64,000 bases of DNA from Eudorina sp. 2006-703-Eu-15 (lineage: Eukaryota > Chlorophyta > Chlorophyceae > Chlamydomonadales > Volvocaceae), in the NCBI GenBank assembly GCA_003117195.1, contig BDSI01000001.1:1753765-1817764 (forward strand). The letters are read 5' to 3'. Under the pieces are notes generated by a model. It had not been told where the DNA came from, did not search any database, and saw only the letters and a program-made list of their open reading frames with translations. Of the stretch, positions 1 through 14,039 are shown piece after piece. Position 1 is the stretch's first letter, and every line of letters starts with the position of its first letter. The position numbers and the translations under genes were made by a program.

Positions 1-29
1 AGTGATTAGGCAGCCTGTGCTCCGGGTGG

Positions 30-2700
30 ATGTGGGGCGTGCGTGGGATGTACTGTGATGCAGTCGAAGACCATCAGTCACAGCGGCATGATCCTTTGCA
101 GGCGCCCCTTCCGGACATCCGCGCGCTTACCGAGCAGCAGGCGAGCGATGCGAATGGTGCTCTTGCTGCCGCGCCAGCACCTGAGCCTGTGGAAGAGCAG
201 GCGGCTGCTAGCAGCAGCGCCCCATCTGAGACACCTGCTTCGCCGGCAGCCGAGACGGTGCAACCGGCAGCTGCAGCACCAACGCCAACTGTGGCGCCGC
301 CCGCGGCGCCAGCTCCAGCGGCTGCAGCGCAAGCGCCTCAGTACATTGTCGCGTCCGCAGCTGCTGCTGCGGCGCCCCAGCCTTCGCTTGAGGGGATACC
401 GCCAGGGTTTGAGAAGTGGCAGGGCAAGGTTGCCCTTGTGAGCGGGGCGTCCTCTGGTATTGGCTGGGCGACGTGCGAGGCGCTAGCACTGGCGGGTGAG
501 GGTTGGGAGGAGGCTCGCCGGACGGCGTTAGACTTATCGCGTTTACTGCCACAACTCTGCAAAGGGTAGCGGGTCGTCTAGGCGATCGCTTAGCAGCTTG
601 ACAGCGGTAACACGACATTGCAGCGCAGGAGTCATCTAAGGCGATTTCGCTGTCGCATTCGCGTTACATGTCGATCAACGACGCACTTGCTGTTCTCTCC
701 CCGTGCTTCCAGGCATGCGAGTAGTGGCCGTTGCCCGGCGGAAAGAGCGGCTTGAGGAGCTGCAGCGGCACATGCACGCTATGGGCGTGCCGCTGGTGAA
801 CTTCTTACCTGTTGTATGCGACATTACCAAGGAAGCGGAGGTGCGTGAGTGGGCAGCAGGTCTCCGGGATGGGTATCAGAACAACGGTTGTGATGTCTGC
901 GACGCGGTTTTACCGGCTGATAATGAAACAGGATCATGTAATGAAGAGGCGCAACGTTTTTTGATGCACTGCCAGAGGTTCGCTATGAGGGGCCCAATCG
1001 GTGTAAGTGGCCATGCATGTCCGCTGGAGCGATATTTCATGTTTTTGGCGCATTCCTCCGAGGCAAACGAGTTTAGGGACCAGCATTAAGCATTGTACGG
1101 GAGCGCTTGAGTGCGCGTCGGGATTTGAATGTGATGCGTCGTGGGTCCGTATTGAACCCCAACTATCGGCCTGGTCCGTACCATCTGTCGCATGTACCTG
1201 GTACCTGCCTAGGCCAAGGCGTGCATCGAACTTTAACCACGACATCATTCGTTTGATGCCCCCTTGTGGCATGCGTTGCAGGTTGCCACCTTGCCGAAGA
1301 TCGTGGCCAAGCGCTGGCCGGAGTGCGGCGTGGACGTCTTGATTAACAACGGTAAGGGAATTGTATAGTGCTGAGGACGACGGTTGGCCGGTCTAGAGGG
1401 CAAACTCTGACCTGCTACTGTACAGCGACGGTAAGCAGCTGATGTACATCCTACAGAAGGCGTTCGCAATGTGACCGCTGGACAGTTGACGACCCCATGA
1501 AAACAGCAGCCTGGCGCTTTTAGTGCTTTTGAGCGTGATCTCTCAACCGGGGCTGCGGTCTCTTTGCCGGCCAATCGAGTCGCGGCCAATCGCATTTAGT
1601 GGTGTTTGGAGGGTTTGTTCGACGTTTTAACACTGAGCGTTCTCTTCTTGTTCGGTGTGTTATGGCTGCAGCTGGCATGAGCCGGAACGATGCATCGCTT
1701 TTTGACGGCAACATTGGCAGCTGGGTGGAGATGCTGAGCACCAACGTTCTCGGCACGTGCATGATGACGCGGGCGGTTGTCCAGGTGCGGCGTGGGGACT
1801 GTTGAGACCTGTGGGGCCTCGACCTGCTTACGGCACGCTGTGGTCTGCTCTGCCGGCGTTGGTAATGGCGGACTGCGGGCGACTGTAGGGCACAGCGGGA
1901 ACGAAGCACACAATCGCCTGATATTTCACCCAGGGGAGCTCGGTTGACAAAGCCACCAGGGAAGCCGACGCTGGACACGCACGGGTGTTGTTGCTCGCGT
2001 GCGTGCGTTCACCGCACACGGCCGTATCGATCGTATGCCTGGACCCCGACACGTTTTTCTGGACCGCAGGACATGAAGCGGCGCGGTTCGTACGGGCACA
2101 TCATTAACATGATCGGGCTCAGTGGTCACCGTATTCCCGACGGACCCCAAGGCGGCGGCTTCTATTCCGCCACCAAGGCCGCGGTGAAGACCATCACTGA
2201 GGGACTCCGTCAGGAGGTGAGGGCCGTCGGTGCGCCGCTGTTCCATCGCATGCTGCCACGTGGTACTTTGACCCTGGTCCGCCACCGGGCTTCCCGTTTG
2301 GGCACGAGCCAAGTGGGTAGTGCCTGTAGCACGCACTGGTCAGAGCGCACGTTTCTCTGGACGTAAGAGGGCTTCGCGCGGCGGGTTTTGCATCCGACGT
2401 GCCGACATGCTGACGCCGCGTACTCAGCTCCATGGCTTGCGTTACCTCGGTCACTAATCGCCGCAGGCGCGCGGCGCTGGTGTGCCGCTTCGCGTCTCGG
2501 GCATCTCGCCGGGCGTCGTGGAGACAGAGTTCTTCGCGGTCCGCGCGTTCGGCGACGCGGAGGCGACCCGCAAGGCGACGTCTGCGTTCAAGTGCCTGCA
2601 GCCCGTGGACGTGGCCGACGCGGTGATGTGGTGCCTCAGCTGCCCTGAGCACATGGAAGTGAATGACATCGTCGTGCGCCCCACTGAGCAGATGATTTGA
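30..2700 (+). CDS. DHRS11-like short-chain dehydrogenase/reductase (6 exons, start uncertain)
   Basis: Predicted NAD(P)-dependent classical SDR oxidoreductase. Exons by splice consensus and frame: 30-495, 713-840, 1282-1351, 1672-1784, 2070-2216, 2467-2700; they sum to 1158 nt (385 aa) with matching phases at every junction. Visible motifs: cofactor loop SGASSGIG (about residue 138; Ser replaces the usual Thr), NNAG split across exons 3/4, and the active-site set S277, Y291 and K295 in YSATK. The end, with ISPGVVETEF, KCLQPVDVADAV and RPTEQ, follows animal DHRS11 (3-/17-ketosteroid reductase type) closely as I recall that family. The first ~115 residues are an Ala/Pro-rich low-complexity extension absent from ~260-aa family members. 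An AG at 62-63 could be an acceptor, so the true start may lie upstream of the window. The substrate cannot be inferred. The SDR fold is very sure; the N-terminus is not. Confidence 0.88.
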
Positions 2701-3740
2701 GTACCGTTACGCTTGAAATTCACTCAGCTGAAAGCGTCTGGATTGCGTCCCCAGTCGCTGTGATTTTTTGGGGTGGTCAGTGGTTATCTGCGGACAAAAG
2801 GGGGATGTAGTTAGGGAAACGAGACCGGCGATCGTCCTGCCGGGGACCAGGCAATCTCCTTCCTTCGTAATAATATGGTAGATCAAAATTGCATGATACA
2901 GGTTTGACCAACTGCGGTGACGTGGTTGCCGTCAGATGGGTGGTCGTCCCCAGGTAGTGTGTCTGTCCGTCTGTGTGTGGTGGGCCAGAGTCCGTGCATA
3001 TAGGGGTTGGGGCTTTAACGCACGGCCAACGATATCCAGCAGTGGTGGGCAACGAAGAAGTCACGCGTGAAAGATCTGACTGGGGCCGTGGCACAGCAGC
3101 CGGGGTGCTCACCCGTCGATGCGTGGGGGTAACCGGCAGACTGGATGGCCGCGTGTTCAGCTGTGCAGGGTGCTATGGATAGGCTTGGATTCAGGGGATA
3201 AACGATTTGAAGTGCATACGTCAACAGGGGACGCAGATGGTGTTCATGTCCATGCCCTGCCGTATGTGTACGGATCGAGCGAGTGCTGCCGCTCTGACAA
3301 GCTCGGGGTTGTGCAGTGCGGTGCAGCGCGAGGACAAGGAGTCGGTATGTACAGCCGCATATAGCCCCACCCTGGATCCCGTGTGCATGACTGAGTTTCT
3401 GCTCGGCGTGCCGGAATTCGTGCGGCCAAGGTGGTTGATACGTGAGACCGTCTGCCGTCGCTGGTGCCCAAGCACATGGATGATGTAACCTAATGCCAAT
3501 GCCAAGAAGGATGCTGCACAGGGACGTACGTCAAGACATGCCCTCACCCGACTCCGTTCCGGCCCCATCGCACAGCCCCATGCCGAGCCCGCCAAGTGAC
3601 ATGGTCTGCGGTCTGCAGAGCGAGCGCAAATAAGTCAGTCCACCATGTACCAGCAAATTACCGTACTACGGGTCGCCGTCTGTGGCCCTCCTTTCTTTTT
3701 CCAAAGCCCTGGTTCAACCTTGTTGCCGCCTTTGCACCTT
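2701..3740. other. 3' UTR and intergenic sequence
   Basis: No credible ORF or element is seen. The first part is probably the SDR 3' UTR. The stretch ends where LINE homology starts at about 3741. Confidence 0.4.
3484..3488 (+). terminator. TGTAA poly(A) signal, possible end of the SDR transcript
   Basis: First TGTAA on the + strand that I find after the SDR stop codon, about 780 nt downstream. TGTAA is the usual polyadenylation signal of chlorophycean algae. The long implied 3' UTR makes the assignment tentative. Confidence 0.4.
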
Positions 3741-6590
<2,850 letters not shown>

Positions 6591-6674
6591 GAACCAGCCA
6601 CCAGCGGGGTACGAGGCTGCTAGGAGATGGACTGCTTTAGAGCTAGGCGTACGACTCCCTGCTAAGAGCCGGAC

Positions 6675-6965
6675 TACCGGCTCGGGCGTCGCCTAGTTTA
6701 TGTGCCTGGCGGGAACCCCCATGAGGGGACACCCCAGGTGCTGCAAGGAAATGAGGGAGGGCGGCGATCCCAGGCCCACGAGGCACTGGCGCTGCACGGG
6801 GCCCAGCCGAAGACGAGACGGCATGGCTGAGGCCTTTGTTTACGTAGAGATACCGCGGTGCTTTCCAGGCCGCGTGAGTGCTCTAGGTCGAGCAAGGGGG
6901 GAGGCGGCCCCTCACGCCCCTCTCCCTCCCCCGCAAAGATATGTAACAACCACACACACACCCCA
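6675..6965 (+). mobile_element. Diverged LINE 3'-UTR tail copy (subfamily 2)
   Basis: The sequence includes GGTGCTGCAAGGA, a GGGGCCCAG block, GTGCTCTAGGTCGAGCAAGG and CCCCTCACGCCCCTCTCCC, then GATATGTAAC and a short AC run. The order matches the tail at about 31995-32359 and, more loosely, the main family tail. It is a 5'-truncated relative without coding sequence. Confidence 0.65.
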
Positions 6966-6984
6966 TGTTGCTGTTTTCCTGTTT

Positions 6985-7060
6985 TCCTATTCGCAGGTTA
7001 ATATGGTAAGTATATTGGAGGCTGGTTTGGGTCGGGCGGGTTGCATTTCTAAACACACGC
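6985..7060 (+). mobile_element. Second copy of the TTCTAAACACAC tail
   Basis: Shares CGCAGGTT, ATGGTAAGTATATTG, GGGTCGGGCGGGTTGCA and TTTCTAAACACAC with 6400-6465. Here the AC run is almost absent, so it may be an old or shortened copy. Confidence 0.5.
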
Positions 7061-10000
7061 CAAGACGCCATGCACGCCAACTGCACGTTGACTTCCGTAG
7101 CCGGTTGGCTTGAGCTCATAACGCAAACAACTGAATGCTGGCAAGCGACCTTCCCGTAGCTGCTTGCAAGCAGTTGCAAGCTTACACTCAGTACGACACC
7201 AGGCAGGGCCCCATGACGTTGCTGGTGGTACATCGTGGGTATAAAGGTCTGCACTGTTCAATTCAAGCAAACGAAGTTACACGGGTTATGGCGCAGGATG
7301 GCCATCGCAGGTCCGTGAGGCGCGGCGAGCATTGCTGCTGAACAGCAGAGCCAGGGCAGCAGCCCAGCCATCCACCACTTCGATCGTTCTCTTCAACCTT
7401 GGTCATCACCTCCACTGCACATGTAAATACGGGCCACTGTACGCACGCACCTAGACAGGCCTGCCTTACCAGAAGCCTCGAAATACCGGTAGGAGCGAGG
7501 TGGCAGGAGATGGATGGGAGCCACGAGAGGCTGCTAGGTACGCCCACAAGCACACGCGACATGACTTTAAAAGTCCACACCGCGAACGAACGCCAGCAGG
7601 ACGTTCTCGCTCTAGGAGGCTGGAGCCCCCCGGCCTGCCTGTATGTCATCTCTACGTGTGCGTGCGTGGTTTGGCGGGAGCGCGTCCACACGGGTCACGT
7701 GACCTCATGCTATGTGTATGGACCGCGAGCAGGCGCGAGCTGATGCCGACGCGAGCTGATGCCGAAACCATACATACATCACGCAAATAAACAAGCAGAC
7801 ACGCATGCACGCGAACACGTCGTTGAAACGGCCCCCCGCCCGCTGCCGCTGCCGCGGATACAGCAGCCACGCACAGATCTATTAGTCGCCAGCCCCTAAC
7901 AGCAACCAACCAAGCAACCAGTCACCCATGTGTGTAACCAAGAGTCACTCCATGTATGTCCATTTCCTTGACGACCATGTCTTCCATCATCTCCCAAATC
8001 GCCGCCGATCCAATCCAACCGTTGTACCAGCTCCACGCGCCCTGCCTTCTTACCAACCTTCAGCATCAGGCGCGGAAACTATGTAGGCCCGCCCGGCGGC
8101 ACGCGAGGGTGATTTGCAGAGCAAAACAAGAGCTGGCTGGCTGTCAAAAACGCCATGGCTACGCCAGCACTACGCCATTACACGCCATTCATTTCAAATA
8201 AAGGCCAAAGACGCAACCCACCACGCAGCAGCCGATACGATACACCCACATACCCCGTGACGCTCGTACGGACGGCCGCATCCACGCACCAAGCACGCAT
8301 CCACGCATGAAGCAAGCACGCAACGCACCGCACAGCACGAGGAGGCTCTCTCGCTCTTTGATCTTCACCAGCGGCGGGAACAACTCTGCCGACGTATCAA
8401 TCGTCCGTCCGCCGGCGCGGGCCTACCAGCAGATAGAGGTAGGGCCGCCCGGGCGCGGCTGCCAAGTAAGAGACACCACACGCGCGCGCCAGCGCTAGCT
8501 AGCTTGCGTGGACTCTAGGTACCATCCCTGCAGCCACGTCGTGGACAGCGCAGGCGGTGGCGGTTTGATGGATCGGATTGACCAACGCATGCAATCACAC
8601 GGCCTGCTGCCGGACGTACGGGCACTAGACAGGTAGACACGCACATGCACGTGGAGGTCAAACACTGCACTGTAGCGATGGAGGTCTATCTGCGGTAGTG
8701 AACCTCCAACTGACGATGAGCGAGAGTAGGTAGGTGGGTAGCTAGGTAGGTACATAGGTAGGTAGATAGGTAGGTGTAGGACACACACACACAGACAGAT
8801 GGATCACCGATACCAGATAGACACCGACACAGCTAGAGATGATATAGAATGATCATTCGACAGATGTATGGATAGTATAAAAAGATGACCCACGCCGCCG
8901 TGATAGCCGTGATGAGGGACGATGCCATTAATTATTGTCACATATTGCACGCACATACAACCTAACCCCCTGGCCCGCCGGATGGATGTCAGCGGTACGC
9001 AGCGAACGAGCGACCAGCCAGTGCGGCATCGCTGGTGGACATACATGCATGGCGTACTTGAAGTCCCCTTGTTCGTTCTAACTTCCCCCTACGTACCAGA
9101 CATACATACATCAGCAGGTTGACTGGAAACTTCAAAAAGACGACCCTCCAGGTACAAAAATGTACGACAGAAGTACGGCCACGCTATCAACGTCCTGCCC
9201 ATCGACCTTTCGCGCAGTGCAGTGCAATACATTCGTACTGCTGGCCCGCCTCGATCGATCGTTCGCCGACCCCAGTCGCGAGCGAGCCAACAAGAATGAC
9301 AGCAGCAAGCGGCTTTGCTTCGACGGACGGGTGAATGGCGTCAACAAAAAAAAAATAATCTGCGTTCATGATGACGACATATCTTGCTAGGTGATATGTT
9401 CCAAGTGAACAATTAAGCTGTATTCAAATGAAGGGCCGACCGGACCGGCCACCAACGAAATGATATATGATGTGCCAATCAAGCGAGCTGATCAACGCCG
9501 GCAACGACCAAGGATGTTTGCATGGCCATGCACGCACGCTCGCCCCGATTTATTGCGAATGAACGCGGTAATAAGCGTGCGTGCACTCCAGCAGCAGCGC
9601 AAGTCGCCGCCGCCCGCCTGCCTGTCAGTCCGCCCGCCGCCTCGTGTTCTACCCCGCAAAGCAACCAGACATAGCGACCACAAGTAGAATAGTAGTATCG
9701 GAGTCAGTCGATCGGTCGTCAGGCCTGCCCTGTCTGCCCACCAACACTTCCCGCCGCAGGCCCAGCAGTAGTGCGCCTTTGCCGTACTGTTCTGTTCCGG
9801 AAGAGGTTGCTTCATGTGTCGAGGGGTGCGTGCACGCTGAACGAGCGATGGAGATAGACTAGATAGACCCGCCGCCGTCGTGCGTGCCGCACATACATGC
9901 GCCTCCGCTTGCTTGCTTGAGTCACCGACATACAGCGTGCGGCGGGTCGCACATCCGCGCAGAGATACACCTACCGAGACACAGCAAGCCTGGAATGGGC

Positions 10001-10310
10001 GCGGGCACATGTACATGCAGCAGCAGCAGCAGCGGGCTAACTGCAGCGGACGCGTCATCAACGCGGTACGGTACGTGCGTAGACATTAACGCAGCAGCCC
10101 AGCATTGCACAGCACAGCACAGCACATTCACGAGCAGTGAGTAAAGGATGGAGACCGTCCGGCCGTTGGGTGGCTCCAGCAGTCCGTCTGCCGGCGGATG
10201 GATGGCGGACACACGCTCACGCTCACGCACGCCGGCGGCCTGAGCCTACTGAGCCCGCCGAGCACGCACCGCCGCCCGCTTTTGCTGCCCGCCGCAAGTA
10301 TTGGTGGTGT
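7061..10310. other. Gene-free stretch rich in short simple repeats
   Basis: No ORF has coding character, and I found no splice chain or conserved motif. The sequence holds many short GTAG, ACAC and CATG-type repeats (for example GGTAGGTAG near 8730-8775), typical of volvocine intergenic DNA. Confidence 0.5.
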
Positions 10311-10509
10311 CCATCCATCCATCCATCCATCCATCCATCCATCCATCCATCCATCCATCCATCCATCCATCCATCCATCCATCCATCCATCCATCCATCC
10401 ATCCATCCATCCATCCATCCATCCATCCATCCATCCATCCATCCATCCATCCATCCATCCATCCATCCATCCATCCATCCATCCATCCATCCATCCATCC
10501 ATCCATCCA
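10311..10509. repeat. (ATCC)n tetranucleotide array, about 50 units
   Basis: Nearly 200 bp of perfect CATC/ATCC repeat. Ile-His-Pro-Ser and Met-Asp-Gly-Trp reading frames across it are artefacts of the tetranucleotide. Confidence 0.97.
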
Positions 10510-12337
10510 CACACGCGTATGAAGTTGGACAACAGCTAGCTGGATGGTGTGGCATGGCGTCCACGGCATTACACAAATGCACAAGAAACATGTCGTGGAC
10601 AAAAAGCACTACACACCTCGTCACCGCCGTTCTAGTCACCCATCCATTCGCAGTAGCTAGTGGTAAGTGGTAATAATAATGGTGCCTGCTGTCTGGTGCC
10701 TGCCTTCACTTCAAATGTGGTGAGTGCGTGGTGCGTTAAGTGCTTACTTCCGCCTTTTACTTGTTCCGTACGTTGGTTGGTAACTGACAACGTACGGAGC
10801 AAGCGAGCGAGGCCCATCCACATAGAAGGGACAAAAAACAGATCGACCATTGACCGGCAGCAACAGCTCGGTCACCCTTGCTGCATCCGTCCGCTCGTGC
10901 GTGCCATACATGACAATTTTATAGTTTATAGGGTTTCGACGTAGTTGCCGGGATTTCCACGCACGGAAAAACATTTGCAATGAAGTACGATGTCGTGCCA
11001 CTGCTGTAGTGTGTGCGCGCCCACGATGTCATATCAAGTCCGGCGGCCCGGCCTGACCCTGACGCACTCATCAGAGACACATTCGGGATGAGTAGGGGAG
11101 CGAGGTGCTCGTCCGCCAACCTGTCCGTCCGCCGTCCGCAGCACCCCCGCGTGTATGTATGTGCCTACTGCTGTGTGCGAACCCCGCCACGCCACCACGG
11201 TAGCGCACGGCACGTACTCTGTTGTACGGCACCTTCCATCCATCCGCACTCTGTACGGCACGTTCAGCACACGCCGTCGCTCGCTCGGACAGTTCCATTG
11301 AACGCGCACCTTCCGTCCCACAGATAGAGCGAGGTACGTAGCTAAAGCAAAGCTGTGCGGCTATCTATAACCAATCAACGAGCACTTCATCGGACACGTT
11401 TTTTTGTTTCTTTAAAATTACGCGATTAGTATCATGCTTACGCATGCAGACATGCATCCGATGGATCCAGGCGCCAAACGAATGCGGCGGGTGAGTAGGA
11501 AGGTAGGCGAACTGCCATACACCACATACACTACCGCCACATTCGGCACAACTTTAATCATACTTTCGCCACACATACACCACACGCACCGCGTAACACC
11601 ACACAGCGCAACACCCACATACATACACCACACCACACATACCTATCTGAAATCAGCCACAGCAGGCACGAACGCACCGCATAAAGATTCTTTATTCACT
11701 GACCTCACCAGGTAGATAGTCCCAACGAGAAACATAAAGCTCCGTCCACGCAGGGGGAGGCGGCATCGGTACGCCCTAAACCCCTAATGTAATGGCTGCG
11801 TGAGTGCTGCCTCGCTACTGGGACGTTACAAGGACCGATGCTGTTTGGGAGCGCCGTCGTGGTGAGCTGGTTTCGGCCGAGCAACAAGTTGATTTCGCTG
11901 GTTTCGGCCTAGCAACAGCCGATTCCGCTGGTTTCGGCCTAGCAACAGCCAAAACCGCCACGCAGCAAGCCCGTACGGAGCACACACTTTCGCGTCCACA
12001 GCAGCAGCCTGTAAGAAGTAATAAGGCAACCTGCATCGCTGCATGGTACGTACATGCTCGATTGTACGTATCTAGGAGAACGCGCGCTCGATCGACGCCA
12101 CCATCGGCCATCCATCCGTCCAGACATAGGAAGACATACGTACCGCAAAGCACACACGTACTAGCCGCCGCCGCGGGGACCCGAGATACTACACCCCAGC
12201 TAGGATGACGATTTCATCCTAGGTAGCTAGCGTAGCGGGGTTAGATAGGTCCGAAACAAAGGAGGCCGGATAGGCCGGAGGCAGGCCGGCGCGATAGATA
12301 GAGTGTACGTACGTGCATGAGCCAGCATCGATCGGGG
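10510..12337. other. Gene-free stretch
   Basis: I see no gene. A degenerate ~30-bp tandem with core GCTGGTTTCGGCCTAGCAAC occurs about 2.5 times at 11867-11950. Confidence 0.45.
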
Positions 12338-12544
12338 CACACACACACACACGCACGCACACACACACACACAAACCCTTGTGGTCCCGTGCTGTGTCTC
12401 CTCGCCCCTCTCCCAGTTCTCTGGGAGAGTGCTTCGGCGGTCTCCCGTATGGGGCGGGTGAGCGCCCCCGGCCAGCGTCGGCCCGGCAGATATGTAATGA
12501 TACACACACACACACATACACACACACACACACATACACACACA
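12338..12544 (+). mobile_element. 5'-truncated LINE tail copy inserted in an (AC)n tract
   Basis: An (AC)n run at 12338-12373 is followed directly by ~127 bp nearly identical to 34739-34863: CCCTTGTGGTCCCG, TTCTCTGGGAGAGTGCTTCGG, CCGGCAGATATGTAATGAT. It then resumes as (AC)n at 12501-12544. AC on both sides fits insertion into a pre-existing microsatellite. Confidence 0.85.
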
Positions 12545-12937
12545 TGATTGGCGCCGCAACCGCCCCCTGATGATCGGCGTCGCAACCGCAGCGCGGCCGC
12601 CGAGCGAATGAACGAGCCCACCCGGGTGGACCCATCCTTCGCTTCGCTTGCTTGACCGACATAATTAAGCTGCCGCCTGAGCGCACGCCGCCGTACCCCT
12701 AAGCGCCCTAACTCGTCAACCCCGTTGAGTTTCACGTGGCCTAGCTGAAGTAACAAGCACGCACGCAGAAAGGCAGCGCAGGCGGCATTGAACAAGCAAC
12801 ACCCACACATGTCTAGCAATACCCGCACGCAAGCCAGCGTGGGCCACTCGTTTTGTCGTTTCCATGCATCAACCCCAAACTTATCACGTTGTTAGTTCGC
12901 TCCCGGGCGGGCGAAGATCGCAATCAAGGAACCAAGT

Positions 12938-13015
12938 AGCAAGTAGCTAGGCAGCACCTACCGATGAACGACACTAGGCCAGCAAGTAGCTAGGCAGCAC
13001 CTACCGATGAACGAC
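12938..13015. repeat. 35-bp direct duplication
   Basis: The 35-bp block containing AGTAGCTAGGCAGCACCTAC occurs at 12938-12972 and again at 12981-13015, separated by 8 bp. The two copies are identical. Confidence 0.9.
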
Positions 13016-13179
13016 TCAAGCAACCGAGCGAACATCGACCGCCGGCGGCCGCCTGCATCAGCAGCACTACAATGCCTGACTGTGCGAGCGTGATGAGAGC
13101 CCTTATCGCGAGGTGGGTGGATGGTGGATGCGGCCCCCCATCATCACCATCACGCCCCTCGCTTTACCTCGCCAGCAAG

Positions 13180-13277
13180 CAGCGTGCTTCGGGGGTCTTT
13201 CCATTGTTGACGTTTTTGCAGCCCTTGGCCAGCGCCACGCCCCTTCAGATAACACACACACACACACACACACACAC
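13180..13277 (+). mobile_element. Degenerate LINE tail with short (AC)n
   Basis: GTGCTTCGGGGGTC, AGCCCTTGGCCAGCGCC and AGATAACACAC keep the order of the LINE tail block but are diverged, and only 27 bp of AC remains. Probably an old copy. Confidence 0.45.
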
Positions 13278-14039
13278 CTGGCATGTCACGCACTCCAGCC
13301 TTGCCTGCCGAATAACTAACACGCCCCCCCCACACACATCGGTGCCACGCATCGGTTCCCCAATCCTTACCCCCCCACACACGCAGGGTAGCTCACTCAC
13401 ATCTGATACACATTGAGGTCGCACAGATTCCCAAGTAAGTAAACGTGAAACCGCCATCACCTCCGTCGCCAGTCTGCACTCACCGCCGGCCGCGTGCACA
13501 AGCAAGCCCTGGCCCGCCGTCCTGGCCTGGCCAGCAGCCCTGGCAGCCCTGGCCCGGCTCGCAGCCCTGGCCCGTCGGTCAGCGGCCGCAGCCGCAGCAG
13601 CAAAAGAAATGTAATGAATGCCAGGTTTGCCTACCCGACCCGCATCGCCTCGCATGCTTTCACACGCACGTCAGTGGTGACATCACACGTACGTACGTAC
13701 GTACGTACGCACGTACGTACGATACGCTGTAGGTTACTTGCCCCGGGAGGACGGAGGTACAGACGCCGGCAGCAGGCGTGCGAGTAACGCCCCGCCTGAC
13801 TACCCGCTCCGTCCCGAGCCAAACAGCGAGAAAGCCGCAGTCAGCACCCGTTTTCAGCTCAGTATTGAACTATTGATGTATACGCCCCAGCTCAGATGTA
13901 TACGCCCCAGCAGACTGGCCCGCCTTGCTTAGGCCAAGGATGCCTGCTGCCTGCGCCGCCCAACAGCGTCCGTCCGTACGCCCTCCTCCGTGCATGCATC
14001 GAATGTATGTGTGTATCCCCGCAAAGCACCAAACATGTA

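Larger units (their letters stand above)
12545..14039. other. Intergenic stretch downstream of the large minus-strand gene
   Basis: No gene is seen on either strand. It contains a 35-bp direct duplication (12938-12972 and 12981-13015), a small (AC)n tail with LINE-like AGCCCTTGGCCAGCGCCA upstream (about 13180-13277), and an ACGT run (13689-13720). No TTACA (minus-strand TGTAA) was found within the kilobase below the stop at 14040, so the 3' end of the large gene is undefined. Confidence 0.4.

Noticed and set aside
10128..10673. Ile-His-Pro-Ser / Met-Asp-Gly-Trp repeat proteins
   Set aside because: Product of the (ATCC)n tetranucleotide array; no splice signals or flanking coding sequence.
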